Shown here: in pieces, positions 1 to 7,324 of the stretch
Position numbering within the stretch: position 1 is the first letter of the stretch
Layout: every line of letters begins with the position of its first letter
Assembly: GCA_029881255.1 (NCBI GenBank)
Contig: JAOUMY010000020.1
Coordinates: 1-35,977 of the forward strand
Direction: 5' to 3'
Length of the DNA stretch: 35,977 nucleotides
From: Gammaproteobacteria bacterium
Lineage (GTDB): Bacteria > Pseudomonadota > Gammaproteobacteria > S012-40
Position numbers and translations under genes: made by a program
Notes under the pieces: model-generated
What the model was told of the DNA's origin: nothing
Databases searched by the model: none
What the model saw: only the letters and a program-made list of their open reading frames with translations

Positions 1-138
1 GTTGTAGGTAGTCATTATATTATTGTCGCTTATTCTATAAATGGGTGTGACAGTAGCTACTACAACATGTTTTGTATTAAGTGTTGCTTTAGTGGCAACT
101 TTTTGTCGTCTATAAGTAGACAATGAGGTTACTTTCAT
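1..138 (-). CDS. Leftward CI-like repressor, N-terminal fragment (partial, runs off left end)
   Basis: This is the 5' end of the same repressor gene that is seen complete at 35411-35761, here on the minus strand and cut by the window start. The likely start is the ATG at 15-13 (MTTYN), since the helix-turn-helix protein follows directly and the region upstream of it looks regulatory. An alternative in-frame ATG lies at 138-136 and has a good Shine-Dalgarno (GGAG, 8 nt away). If that longer form is used, the single mismatch between the repeat arms changes residue 13 from Asn (right copy) to Lys (left copy). Only five codons of the shorter form are in the window, so the identity of the rest is inferred from the repeat. 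It lies head to head with the Cro-like gene, as in lambda-type immunity regions. Confidence 0.5.
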   Translation of the reverse strand, partial: MKVTSLSTYRRQKVATKATLNTKHVVVATVTPIYRISDNNIMTTYN

Positions 139-139
139 C
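16..139. promoter_or_regulatory. Divergent repressor/Cro operator-promoter region
   Basis: This stretch lies between the leftward repressor start (15) and the rightward GTG start (140). It contains a 17-bp palindrome at 83-99, GTTGC-N7-GCAAC, of lambda-operator length, and a perfect 10-bp palindrome AGTAGCTACT at 52-61. A TATAAG (111-116) could be a rightward -10 element. On the minus strand TATAGAAT lies about 12-20 nt before the MTTYN start, which would give a nearly leaderless repressor mRNA, as known for lambda cI from PRM. Promoter calls are by eye and weak at the -35 positions. Confidence 0.55.
83..99. promoter_or_regulatory. Candidate repressor operator, 17-bp palindrome
   Basis: GTTGC-TTTAGTG-GCAAC has 5-bp perfect arms with a 7-bp centre. 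The same architecture recurs at 35327-35343 (the inverted copy), 35802-35818 and 35836-35852. The mismatch between the inverted-repeat arms falls one base outside this site. Confidence 0.55.
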
Positions 140-358
140 GTGGATTCTCCATTACAGGTTTTGCTCAAGAACATAAATAGCGAAACGCGGCGGCGGTTGC
201 AAGCGTTAGGCCTAAGTCGGTCCTCCATTTATCGTTGGACAACTGGCGAACAAGAGCCCTCGCCAGACAATGCACGGTTATTGATTGCCTTCTTTGCTGA
301 CGAAGGTTTGGACTTCAATGGCTGCTACCGTCGAGGTGATAATGACAAGGTGGCCTGA
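140..358 (+). CDS. Small Cro-like helix-turn-helix protein
   Basis: A 72-aa protein starting with GTG at 140; a TGAGGT Shine-Dalgarno-like stretch lies about 11 nt upstream. Residues about 15-50 read as a helix-turn-helix: LQALGLSRSSIYRW followed by TTGEQEPSPDNARLL, the pattern of Cro/XRE-type recognition helices followed by a dimer helix. It is divergent from the repressor across a palindrome-bearing region and overlaps the primase gene by 17 nt, so it is probably the first gene of the rightward early transcript and could act as the lytic-side regulator. The Cro role is inferred from position; the fold assignment is by eye. The first 22 codons are duplicated in inverted form at 35220-35286. 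Confidence 0.65.
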   Translation: MDSPLQVLLKNINSETRRRLQALGLSRSSIYRWTTGEQEPSPDNARLLIAFFADEGLDFNGCYRRGDNDKVA

Positions 359-3300
359 GCGCAAAGAAGACTATTTGGCACTGGCGCAGACGTTATGCGA
401 CCTGGTTGGCGGTCGCTCGGATGTTGCTGCTAGGCATCATGATTTTACCGATGACGCGGGGAATCGACATGTCGGCTGGGGACCATGGAAAGGCAGCAAG
501 GTTGCGCCTGACTATGCCGCTAAGCCCGGTGAATTGGTTAAGCCGTTTAAAATCCCGAAGGGCGGCGGGATTGAAACCAGACTATTGAAACCGTTGTCGG
601 CTGAAAATGTTGTCCGGCATCTTAGAGGTAAGGATCGTCTCGGTGTCTATGTCCTCGATCCCGATTGCCGGGTGAAGTTCCTTGCTGCCGACTTTGACGA
701 TCATTCGGGTAAATTGAATCCGGATGAAGTGTGGCAGGAAGTTAAAAAGTTTTGGGATACGTGCGATACGTGGGATTTTAAGGCGCATATTGAGCGCAGC
801 AAATCCGGGAGTGGATATCATGTTTGGGTGTTCTTTGACAGTCGTGTATCGGCGGGCGATGTACGATCGGTGGGGCGTTGGCTGTTCGAAGAATCGCAAA
901 CGCTACGTGATGATGATGATTTCAGTACCTTCGACCGGTTCTTCCCTGCGCAAGCGACTCTGCCAAAAAGCGCGAAGGGTTACGGCAACCTTATTGGACT
1001 CCCATTGTTTGGCTATGGCGAAGTTTCGCAGGGAAAGACTGCGTGGGTTGATCCGGAATCTGGAGCGACATTGGGTGATCAATGGGGATTTACACTATCC
1101 ATCCTTGAGAACGGGCGTAATACGGCAGCGCAGGTTAGTGAGTTTATGGTCGAACATGAACTGGAACCGGACACAGGTAACGCGCCTGAACGTGAGTACG
1201 AAGCCCGAACGGGTGAGGAACCGTTGGAGCCAGCGGAAGGTTTTGAGGAAATAAAAGCCCGGTGTAATTTCGTAACCTGGGTTGTTGATGAAAACAATTG
1301 GCCAAAAGATTGGCCTGACGTGTCTGAACCATTGTGGTTTGCGTGGTTAACCAACATTGCGCGATTCGATTCTGCCCGTGAGTGGGCGCATAAGTACAAC
1401 AGTTGGCATCCGAAGTATTCCGAACACGAAACAAACCGCAAATTTGACCACGCGCAAACCTCCGGCGCACCTCAGTCGTGTCGACTGATACAAGAGGAAG
1501 GTTTCAAGCGATGCCCAAAAGGTGGGTGTAAGTTACCGAATGGCAATCCCACAAAGTCGCCTGCGGGGCTGGCCGTGTGGGCTAGAAAGGGGAAGAAAAA
1601 GAAGCATAGCCGATCCGTGAAAGTCGAACCGGTGCGCTCTAATGTTGTTGAGTTTCCAAACGGCGCACCAAATAACCGGGCGGACGAACCGCCACCTTTT
1701 GGGGCGAGCGAGCCAGTTAATAACCCCTGGTCGGATAATGTACCGATCAATCCTGATACCGGATTGCCGTGGCCTTACATCAATGGGGTCTCAATCTCTA
1801 ACGACGGTGTGGAATATCTCGGCCAGGGGACTATCTGTTATCAACCGCTTTGGATTGACGCACTGACCGAAGACAATGCCGGGGACTCCGGTATGTTAGT
1901 TAAGTTCTTTGATACTCGCTGGCGGCTTCATTCGCTGGCGTTGCCTGCGAAAGCCTTGCACGCGCGTGCGGGTGATCTCGGCGAGTTCTTCGCCAATAAA
2001 CAATGCTTCTTCGTGCCCGGTAAAGAAAAATGGATGCAACGTGCATTGGCCGCTAATGCGGTGCAATGTACTCGTTACCTGCAATCGACATCTCGCTTGG
2101 GTTGGTTCTCAAACCGGGAAAGTCAGGGAATATTTGTGCTCCCGCGCACGGTGCTGGGCAACACAGAAGAAGAAATCGTTTATCAATCCGATATTCCCCT
2201 GAGCTATGCCGAAACTTTGCATGGTCGTGGCAAGCTGAAAGAGTGGCAATCGCATGTTGCCGCGCCTTGCCAGGGCAATCCGGTGCTAATGTTTGCGCTA
2301 CTCTGCGGTTTAGCGGGGCCGCTAATGAAACTGTGTGAAGTCGAAGGCGGTGGATTCCACTTGTACGGCTTGACCACGGGCGGGAAAACCACGGCGGCTC
2401 AAGTGGCGATATCGCCTTGGGGCTGTGCTGCTGATCCGGGTGAAGACTCGAGCTTGACTGCGGTGCGGACGTGGGACGTTACCGGCAATGCGTTGGAGGG
2501 CTTGGCCGAACTACATAACCATATGATTTTAGTGCTCGATGAAATTGGTAAGTATCCCGATAAGGACTTGGGCCGTCTGATTTACAAACTGTCTCATGGC
2601 AAGGGGAAGGAACGGGCGACGATATCGGGCGGCCTGCGCTCGCCGCGCGCCTGGAAAGTGTTTATTTTCTCAACCGGCGAACTCTCCACGGTACAGAAAG
2701 CCGCGGAATATGGCGAGACGCTAAAGGGTGGCCAACTGTCCAGGCTGCCCGATATCCCTGCTGATTCCTCGAGCGATGGTAGCCGGTCGGTGGTTGTCGA
2801 TCCCCACGGTGAGGACCCAAAAGAATTCGTTGAGAAACTGAAAGCGGGCTGTACTCGGTATTACGGGACGGCAGGCCCTACACTGGTGAGCTATCTCATT
2901 GCATGGTCGGACAAGCTACACTCAGACGATAACGGTGGGCTCGCTACGTTGTCGGGCGATTTGCGGGGCCGCTTAAAGCAACTTGAGGAATGGTTGAATG
3001 CGGACGAGCGATTGCCCGAAGAAGGACGCCGCGTGATCCGGCGTTTCGCCTTGGTTGCACTGGCTGGCTGGTTGGGCTATGAAGCGGGGATTATACCCTG
3101 GCAACTCGAGTACACCTTGGAGGCTGTTAAGGATGTGCGTGACCGTTGGCTGGCTGAACAGGGGAGTAATCGGTCGGAGATTGACCGCGGTCTGGCTCGG
3201 TTGCGCGATCAACTGGTACGCAATATTGGCAGGTTCAAAGGGGTTGATGCTGCACCTGCCTCGACGGACAAGGAACTATTGGGCTTTCGTGTGGATGATT

Positions 3301-3569
3301 TCTTTCTCATCACGGACGAGGGCATGCAGGAACTTTGTCGGGGCTATGATTTCAAAGTCATTCTAAAGGTTTTGAGCAAGCAAGGGTTTTTATGGGAGAC
3401 AGATTCCCCATCGCGAAAAGGGCTCAAGCGCAAAGCCCCTAAGATCAAGGCTTACGGCCAGTATAGACCATGGGTTTACTGGCTATCTTTACGGTTCATC
3501 GGTGACGTGGTTGATGGTGAGTCTGAGGAGGATATAGCTTTACGTGAGATTGAAGAAGGGATGGTCTAA
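342..3569 (+). CDS. TOTE-type primase fused to DUF927 helicase (replication protein)
   Basis: A 1075-aa protein from the ATG at 342, chosen because GAGGTG sits just upstream and the protein family begins near here; in-frame ATGs at 285 and 318 would add 19 or 8 residues. The N-terminal third shows archaeo-eukaryotic primase motifs: DxD in LAADFDD (D117, D119), SGYHVW (H160) and a third acid in STFDRFF (D198). A Cys cluster, C380-x10-C-x4-C396, resembles a zinc-binding element. The C-terminal part is DUF927-like, with a P-loop GLTTGGKTT (676-684) and Walker B VLDE (731-734). AEP-DUF927 fusions are phage and mobile-element replication proteins, so it probably primes and unwinds the phage origin. 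It is the main early gene behind the Cro-like protein. Its 3' end overlaps the convergent gene at 3566-3787 by 4 nt. Confidence 0.85.
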   Translation: MTRWPERKEDYLALAQTLCDLVGGRSDVAARHHDFTDDAGNRHVGWGPWKGSKVAPDYAAKPGELVKPFKIPKGGGIETRLLKPLSAENVVRHLRGKDRLGVYVLDPDCRVKFLAADFDDHSGKLNPDEVWQEVKKFWDTCDTWDFKAHIERSKSGSGYHVWVFFDSRVSAGDVRSVGRWLFEESQTLRDDDDFSTFDRFFPAQATLPKSAKGYGNLIGLPLFGYGEVSQGKTAWVDPESGATLGDQWGFTLSILENGRNTAAQVSEFMVEHELEPDTGNAPEREYEARTGEEPLEPAEGFEEIKARCNFVTWVVDENNWPKDWPDVSEPLWFAWLTNIARFDSAREWAHKYNSWHPKYSEHETNRKFDHAQTSGAPQSCRLIQEEGFKRCPKGGCKLPNGNPTKSPAGLAVWARKGKKKKHSRSVKVEPVRSNVVEFPNGAPNNRADEPPPFGASEPVNNPWSDNVPINPDTGLPWPYINGVSISNDGVEYLGQGTICYQPLWIDALTEDNAGDSGMLVKFFDTRWRLHSLALPAKALHARAGDLGEFFANKQCFFVPGKEKWMQRALAANAVQCTRYLQSTSRLGWFSNRESQGIFVLPRTVLGNTEEEIVYQSDIPLSYAETLHGRGKLKEWQSHVAAPCQGNPVLMFALLCGLAGPLMKLCEVEGGGFHLYGLTTGGKTTAAQVAISPWGCAADPGEDSSLTAVRTWDVTGNALEGLAELHNHMILVLDEIGKYPDKDLGRLIYKLSHGKGKERATISGGLRSPRAWKVFIFSTGELSTVQKAAEYGETLKGGQLSRLPDIPADSSSDGSRSVVVDPHGEDPKEFVEKLKAGCTRYYGTAGPTLVSYLIAWSDKLHSDDNGGLATLSGDLRGRLKQLEEWLNADERLPEEGRRVIRRFALVALAGWLGYEAGIIPWQLEYTLEAVKDVRDRWLAEQGSNRSEIDRGLARLRDQLVRNIGRFKGVDAAPASTDKELLGFRVDDFFLITDEGMQELCRGYDFKVILKVLSKQGFLWETDSPSRKGLKRKAPKIKAYGQYRPWVYWLSLRFIGDVVDGESEEDIALREIEEGMV

Positions 3570-3787
3570 TAATTCCCCCACCGATCAAGACGATACAGAG
3601 CGAGCAAGCGCATCGCGGTGCGTGGTGGTTCTGCTAGTCCCTGGTTCCAGTTCTTAACCGTGGTATAGGGGGTTCTCAGCCAGCGAGCCGTGTTCTTGAC
3701 TGACAAACCCAGGCGGCGGCGGCGCTTAGAAAATGCCGTGTTGTGTTCACGTATGCGGGTTTGTATAGTTGCTGCGGGGACTGGCAT
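3566..3787 (-). CDS. Helix-turn-helix DNA-binding protein
   Basis: A 73-aa basic protein. Residues 27-50 (LGLSVKNTARWLRTPYTTVKNW) match an XRE-like helix-turn-helix, followed by PPRTAMRLLALYRL, typical of small regulators that bind operators as dimers. The start ATG at 3787 follows an AGGA Shine-Dalgarno within the shared leader CTAACACAAACAGGA. It converges with, and overlaps by 4 nt, the primase-helicase gene, so it is transcribed antisense to the end of the early operon. Sharing its leader with the DUF932 unit suggests the two are co-regulated, perhaps by this protein itself; that is inference. Confidence 0.7.
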   Translation of the reverse strand: MPVPAATIQTRIREHNTAFSKRRRRLGLSVKNTARWLRTPYTTVKNWNQGLAEPPRTAMRLLALYRLDRWGNY

Positions 3788-3795
3788 TGGTTGGT

Positions 3796-3841
3796 TCCTG
3801 TTTGTGTTAGGACCGCCCTACCTTTGGCGAGGTAGGGCGGT
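3796..3841 (-). promoter_or_regulatory. Shared leader element, copy 1 (upstream of HTH gene)
   Basis: Read on the minus strand: a hairpin with loop CGCCAA, 7 nt of spacer or stem, then CTAACACAAACAGGA just before the ATG at 3787. A 15-bp identical block (3796-3810) recurs at 6666-6680. The hairpin core 3818-3833 matches 6696-6711 at 14 of 16 positions. The two differences (T3823/A3830 against G6701/C6708) pair with each other, so the stem is kept. Confidence 0.65.
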
Positions 3842-3848
3842 TTTTGTT
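3812..3848 (+). terminator. Intrinsic terminator of rightward early unit
   Basis: A perfect 12-bp stem, ACCGCCCTACCT (3812-3823) with AGGTAGGGCGGT (3830-3841), has a 6-nt loop TTGGCG and is followed on the plus strand by TTTTGTTT. It would stop rightward transcription from the primase operon before it runs into the leftward cluster. The minus strand has no T run after the stem, so termination of the leftward cluster here is less sure. Confidence 0.7.
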
Positions 3849-4051
3849 TACTCGGGGTAAATGATACCAACATTCTCGTCTAAGGTTACGATATATGGGA
3901 AAGGTTCTTCCATGTGCTCCAGTTTCAATGTGGGCAATCCGTCCTCATTTTCTCCAGCTTCCAATATTTCTACATCTTCGACGGTGATTTCTGACCCTTC
4001 CAAGTCCTTTGTCAGATACTCTACAAACTGCGTCATCTGTTTTAGATTCAT
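3848..4051 (-). CDS. Small acidic protein, unknown function
   Basis: A 67-aa, strongly acidic protein (runs such as EDVEILEAGENEDG) with no recognised motif. Its ATG overlaps the stop of the methyltransferase gene (ATGA), so it is translationally coupled as the last gene of the leftward cluster. The hairpin at 3812-3841 follows its stop codon. Acidic small phage proteins include DNA mimics and other inhibitors, but nothing here supports more than noting the charge. Confidence 0.6.
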   Translation of the reverse strand: MNLKQMTQFVEYLTKDLEGSEITVEDVEILEAGENEDGLPTLKLEHMEEPFPYIVTLDENVGIIYPE

Positions 4052-5364
4052 TCCGTGTACTCCCTATCAATCACTACCAGTTTGGTGCGTACTCCGGTTC
4101 CTGACTCCTTGAAAGCATTCTCAGGCAGGTCTATGACTTCGGTTGTCATTCCCTCAATCCATTCCCTGAACTCGGTCGCTTTCTTATCTGATCGGTAGAA
4201 TGGACCCGATGACATCACAGACACTAGGCGGCCTCCAGGTTTCAAGTGGCTGTATGCTTTGCGTATGTGGTCGATCTCTTGGCCGTTTTCAAACGGTGGA
4301 TTCATTAGTACACGGTCGTATTTCTCTTTTCCGCTATACTCCATGAAATCGCCTTGTTCTGTGTTGTATCCTTTCAACTCAAGAATATCAAAAAGACTCC
4401 AATTTTTTTCTATGCACTTCACCCCTTCACAATGTGGTTCAATCGCGTCCGCTATCGCGCCATGTCCTGCGCTGGGTTCGAGTACAACATGACCTTGTTT
4501 CAGTTCGGCATATTCCATCATGGTGTCGATCACGTTTTTCGGCGTTGGAAAGTAGCCGGGAATTTTCGAAAACTTTAGGGCGTCCAGTCTTTCGCGTAGT
4601 TTGTCCGCTTGTTTTTGGCCTTCTCTTTTGGTTCCGATCAATTCCCATAAGGCGAGGGCTTCGGGGCTAGTGTTATCTGGTTCGCCAGTGCAAGCATGAT
4701 AAGAATGAAACCCATTGCTTACGCCTGTTTTCCTTGTTCTCAATAAGCTATAGACAGCATTTATTGAGCGAATATCTTTTAAAACCTCGGGGACTTCTCC
4801 GGCGTCGTGTAGTTCGGCCAGTTTTAAAAGTGCCGTTTGGGTGCGTTGCAATTGCTCCCCCTCAATCCTCGCGCCTTGCGCTTGTTTCAATCGGCGCGGC
4901 GTGTTTGTTAGTCGGTCGGCTAGTTTGTGGTCGATCTTGCTCTGCATGTTGTCCGCTAGGCTGCGCAATTTTTCGGCGTGGGGGTTTGCGGGGCGGCTTA
5001 CCTTCTCGGGGAGTTGCTCAACGATAGGCGCGGGGATTTCATGCGGCTCAATTTTGCTGAGAAATTCCAGGGCGGCGGCCTCCTTCCGAAACGCAAAACC
5101 TCCCGGCGTGCCCTCCCATTGACGAGACCACCAACCGTCTAATTTTTTAGCCTCATGCAATAAATCTAGATATTCTTCCCGCGTCACTCGGTCGCGCATG
5201 ACGACCATATACATGTCAAAACGGCGCTTAGTGTGGCGGTGCTTTTCAATGTGTGCGACCGTCTCAGGTTCAGTGATCATCGGCGCGGGTTGTTTAATTT
5301 CCTGCGCGGGCTCTTGCTCTGTACCGAAGAAAAAATCAAGAAGTGATTGAGATTCGTTTCCCAT
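4048..5364 (-). CDS. DNA adenine-type methyltransferase with N-terminal accessory region
   Basis: A 438-aa protein. The C-terminal half has class I SAM-dependent methyltransferase motifs: YFPTPKNVIDTM (271-282) as usually seen just before motif I, motif I VLEPSAGHG (294-302) and the catalytic NPPF (355-358), typical of N6-adenine or related amino-methyltransferases. The N-terminal part contains HTKRRFDMYMVVMRDRVTREE (about 44-64) and GWWSRQWEGTPGGFAFR, a module found in plasmid and phage methylase or antirestriction-type proteins. The likely role is self-methylation of phage DNA against host restriction. A GGGGA Shine-Dalgarno precedes the ATG. It lies downstream of the 67-aa protein and is coupled to the acidic protein by ATGA. 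The target sequence cannot be read from the protein. Confidence 0.8.
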   Translation of the reverse strand: MGNESQSLLDFFFGTEQEPAQEIKQPAPMITEPETVAHIEKHRHTKRRFDMYMVVMRDRVTREEYLDLLHEAKKLDGWWSRQWEGTPGGFAFRKEAAALEFLSKIEPHEIPAPIVEQLPEKVSRPANPHAEKLRSLADNMQSKIDHKLADRLTNTPRRLKQAQGARIEGEQLQRTQTALLKLAELHDAGEVPEVLKDIRSINAVYSLLRTRKTGVSNGFHSYHACTGEPDNTSPEALALWELIGTKREGQKQADKLRERLDALKFSKIPGYFPTPKNVIDTMMEYAELKQGHVVLEPSAGHGAIADAIEPHCEGVKCIEKNWSLFDILELKGYNTEQGDFMEYSGKEKYDRVLMNPPFENGQEIDHIRKAYSHLKPGGRLVSVMSSGPFYRSDKKATEFREWIEGMTTEVIDLPENAFKESGTGVRTKLVVIDREYTE

Positions 5365-5375
5365 TGTCGTTCCCC

Positions 5376-5579
5376 TTATGCAAAACTGGCTAAAATGTTA
5401 TCAATCATTGGCGTGCGTTCTTCTGTTACCACATACCCTAGTTTTTTAATTTGGCTCATTACTTCCGGGGTAAGTGTCCGAGTTCCAGCGATCCGCGCAA
5501 ATGTTTGCGCGGCATTACAAACCGGATAAATTTTGTCTTGTCCGTATACATTTTTCACTTTGACTATTATTTGTTTCAT
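5376..5579 (-). CDS. Conserved small phage/plasmid protein
   Basis: A 67-aa protein beginning MKQIIVKVKNVYGQDKIYP. Its centre (AAQTFARIAGTRTLTPEVM) and end (KKLGYVV) match a pattern I recognise from small proteins that accompany DUF932 genes on phages and plasmids; no biochemical role is known to me. A GAGGATG Shine-Dalgarno precedes the start. It sits 11 nt before the methyltransferase gene and after the terminator-like hairpin at 5593-5618, so its expression may depend on readthrough from the DUF932 gene. Confidence 0.75.
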   Translation of the reverse strand: MKQIIVKVKNVYGQDKIYPVCNAAQTFARIAGTRTLTPEVMSQIKKLGYVVTEERTPMIDNILASFA

Positions 5580-5592
5580 GGTGCATCCTCAT

Positions 5593-5618
5593 AAAAGAGG
5601 GGCGGCAAAACCGCCCCT
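5593..5618 (-). terminator. Intrinsic terminator/attenuator after DUF932 gene
   Basis: On the minus strand an 8-bp stem AGGGGCGG/CCGCCCCT with a 5-nt loop is followed by CTTTTAT. It lies between the DUF932 stop and the next leftward gene and may reduce, rather than stop, transcription of the downstream genes. Confidence 0.7.
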
Positions 5619-5624
5619 GGTTGC

Positions 5625-6656
5625 TTAACCGTTCAAGTTAGGGAAAAGATCGAACACGTTTTCAGTCGGCGCGGGTGGCTTAGCGTCTACTAGCTCGGCG
5701 ACTCGTTGAAAGGCCTTATCCTTCAACGTCGCGCCCTTGCCAAACCATGCAGAGTTAAGGCGGTTGTCGTTGCTGCGTGAATTTGCCTTGTGATCAACAT
5801 AATAAGTTATGCCGTTAAGTAGCCCCCACGCTGTACCGTCCGCACTTTCGAGGCCTGCGCCTGGAGACCTTGCAACGCATGTCATCACTTCGCGCATGAT
5901 GTTTTTGTTTCGCCTGGATTCGTCGTCGATAGTTTTACTTGATGGGGATTTGAGCAAATCAAAAATAACTTCGGCGGCGTCTTTGGGAGTAACGCGGCAA
6001 CGGCTCATTTCGTCGATGATGTCGCCGAACTCGTCCCAACTGTTACGAACAATTCCCAGATCACTTTTAACCTGATCAGCGTTGAATTTTGTCGAGTGCG
6101 GTACTTTTATTGCGTTGTCAGCGTTGCGGAGTGCTGCGCTTAGCGTGTTATTGCATACGACTCTAACACTGGTGAACTGTGCGCGGGTCGCCATGCTGCC
6201 ATCGCAAGCGGTAGCCAACAATAAATAATTATTGATTTCATCGCGGCCTTTTAATGTTTTACCCATACCCGTTTTGGCTAGTGCCCATACTTTTTTGCCA
6301 TGGCCAAGACTTCCGGCGGTTTCAAGTTCGTATCCGTGGGCCTCTGTTAAGTCGCGGTAAAACTCGATAACTTCTTCGGGCTGAACAACTTTATACCGTT
6401 CGGATACCACAGAAAGCGGGGAATTATCATCGGAACGGTGTAATACAACTTGACCCGGCATAGTGTGGATTGTGCCGTATTGATCGGTATATTTTACGTG
6501 GGAGGCGTTGATCGTCCAATCGAGACCGGCTTGTATTTTCCAGGTCTCTATGTCTGCGCCTGCTTGCAATTGTTGCCCGAGTCCATGCCAGGGAGTTGCC
6601 CCAACGTAAGCCATAGGGATGCGACCAAAAACATTTCTATCTAGCATATGTGCCAT
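5625..6656 (-). CDS. DUF932 (phage/plasmid-like, TIGR03299-type) protein
   Basis: A 343-aa protein of usual family length. Family features are visible: the start MAHMLD..GRIPMAYVGATPWHGLG, then VSERYKVVQPEEVIEFY (about residues 84-100), LLLATACDGSMATRAQFTSVRVVCNNTL, and WGLLNGITYYVDH near the C-terminus. The molecular function is unknown; family members occur on plasmids, prophages and phages, often near antirestriction or RadC genes. It is the first gene of the leftward cluster. Its start has an AGGAG Shine-Dalgarno 8 nt upstream inside the shared leader, and a terminator follows it, so it is probably the most highly expressed gene of the cluster. Confidence 0.85.
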   Translation of the reverse strand: MAHMLDRNVFGRIPMAYVGATPWHGLGQQLQAGADIETWKIQAGLDWTINASHVKYTDQYGTIHTMPGQVVLHRSDDNSPLSVVSERYKVVQPEEVIEFYRDLTEAHGYELETAGSLGHGKKVWALAKTGMGKTLKGRDEINNYLLLATACDGSMATRAQFTSVRVVCNNTLSAALRNADNAIKVPHSTKFNADQVKSDLGIVRNSWDEFGDIIDEMSRCRVTPKDAAEVIFDLLKSPSSKTIDDESRRNKNIMREVMTCVARSPGAGLESADGTAWGLLNGITYYVDHKANSRSNDNRLNSAWFGKGATLKDKAFQRVAELVDAKPPAPTENVFDLFPNLNG

Positions 6657-6665
6657 TGTATTGAC

Positions 6666-6711
6666 TCCTGTTTGTGTTAGTGGGTTAGTGGGGTTCTACC
6701 GTTGGCGCGGT
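6666..6711 (-). promoter_or_regulatory. Shared leader element, copy 2 (upstream of DUF932 gene)
   Basis: The 15-bp block at 6666-6680 is identical to 3796-3810 and supplies the Shine-Dalgarno region of the DUF932 gene. A hairpin core at 6696-6711 (arms ACCG/CGGT, loop TTGGCG on the plus strand) matches the first copy with a compensatory pair change, but it lacks the extended 12-bp stem. Confidence 0.65.
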
Positions 6712-6849
6712 GTTATCAGCGCCCCACTTGAAGACAAGTCTAGGCCCATGTTGGGCCAATTGCAAGATTTATTTTCAATTGTTTTATTTGTTATTTTTAT
6801 ACCGTATTAGAATTACTTATGGATTCCCCGTTACCCTGTCTCTGCATTC

Positions 6850-6859
6850 GGGGGGGGGG
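6850..6859. repeat. Run of ten G residues
   Basis: An uninterrupted G10 tract in the non-coding region. Such tracts are slippage-prone and are also common sites of assembly error. Confidence 0.8.
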
Positions 6860-6927
6860 TGGCTCATCCCGTTCTATCCCCTTGTCCACTAGTAACTAAT
6901 TGAAATAAAAGAAATATAAAGCGGGCC

Positions 6928-7068
6928 GACTCACTGACTCACAGACTCAAGCGGGTTAGGCACAGTACACAAAGAGAAACAATACCCCACACATCGTATG
7001 CTGCACCCTCCCGACTGGTCCGGGGTTGCGCGTAATATTCGCTAGTTGAGTCAGTGAGTCAGTGAGTC
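6928..7068. repeat. 23-bp inverted repeat built from TGAGTCAG units
   Basis: The left arm at 6928-6950 (GACTCACTGACTCAC then AGACTCAA) pairs with 7046-7068 at 22 of 23 positions, separated by 95 nt. The right arm is itself a tandem of the 8-mer GAGTCAGT. A further copy, GTGAGTCAGT, lies at 7193-7202. This fits a protein-binding array or cruciform, for example for terminase or replication initiation. Confidence 0.75.
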
Positions 7069-7324
7069 ACTCCGGGACCTGGACACGGCAAAGTAGATGG
7101 CTATTTTATTCTTTCTCTATTAAAAACAACTATTAAACACTACCACAAGGGCCCCTAGCGGTTGTCTCGCTCTGTCTCAATCAATCCGCATTGTGAGTCA
7201 GTCCGCAAAGTTGCACCTAAAACAACGTTCTGCTAGCTTTTAAGCGGTGAAGCCCGCGCCAGGAGGTAGGCAGGCGCGAGCGGTTGAGTGTTCAAGTGCT
7301 TTCAAGTTTAGAGGAGCGGCTTAA

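Larger units (their letters stand above)
1..206. repeat. Left arm of 206-bp inverted repeat
   Basis: Positions 1-206 are the reverse complement of 35220-35425, with one mismatch (T at 100, against T at 35326 on the same strand, so not complementary). Matching stops sharply at 207. Because it begins at the first base of the window, the true repeat may extend further left. The arm spans the first codons of a leftward repressor, the divergent regulatory region and the first 22 codons of the Cro-like gene. Confidence 0.97.
6657..7324. other. 668-nt non-coding region between leftward and rightward units
   Basis: No convincing gene is seen. From left to right it holds the DUF932 leader, an AT-rich stretch (about 6765-6825), a run of ten G (6850-6859), the long inverted repeat 6928-6950/7046-7068, a third TGAGTCAG-type copy at 7193-7202, and a GAGGAG Shine-Dalgarno before the gene at 7325. 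Position next to the terminase genes suggests the cos/pac site, the late promoter or a replication origin; none is proven by the sequence. Confidence 0.6.

Noticed and set aside
52-61. 10-bp palindrome AGTAGCTACT as main operator
   Set aside because: It is perfect but not repeated at the other regulatory site, unlike the 17-bp GTTGY-N7-GMAAC sites; kept only as a note.
724-1254. 176-codon frame inside the primase gene and similar long overlapping frames
   Set aside because: Basic, low-complexity translations without ribosome sites, inside genes with clear family motifs; they are shadows of the real genes.
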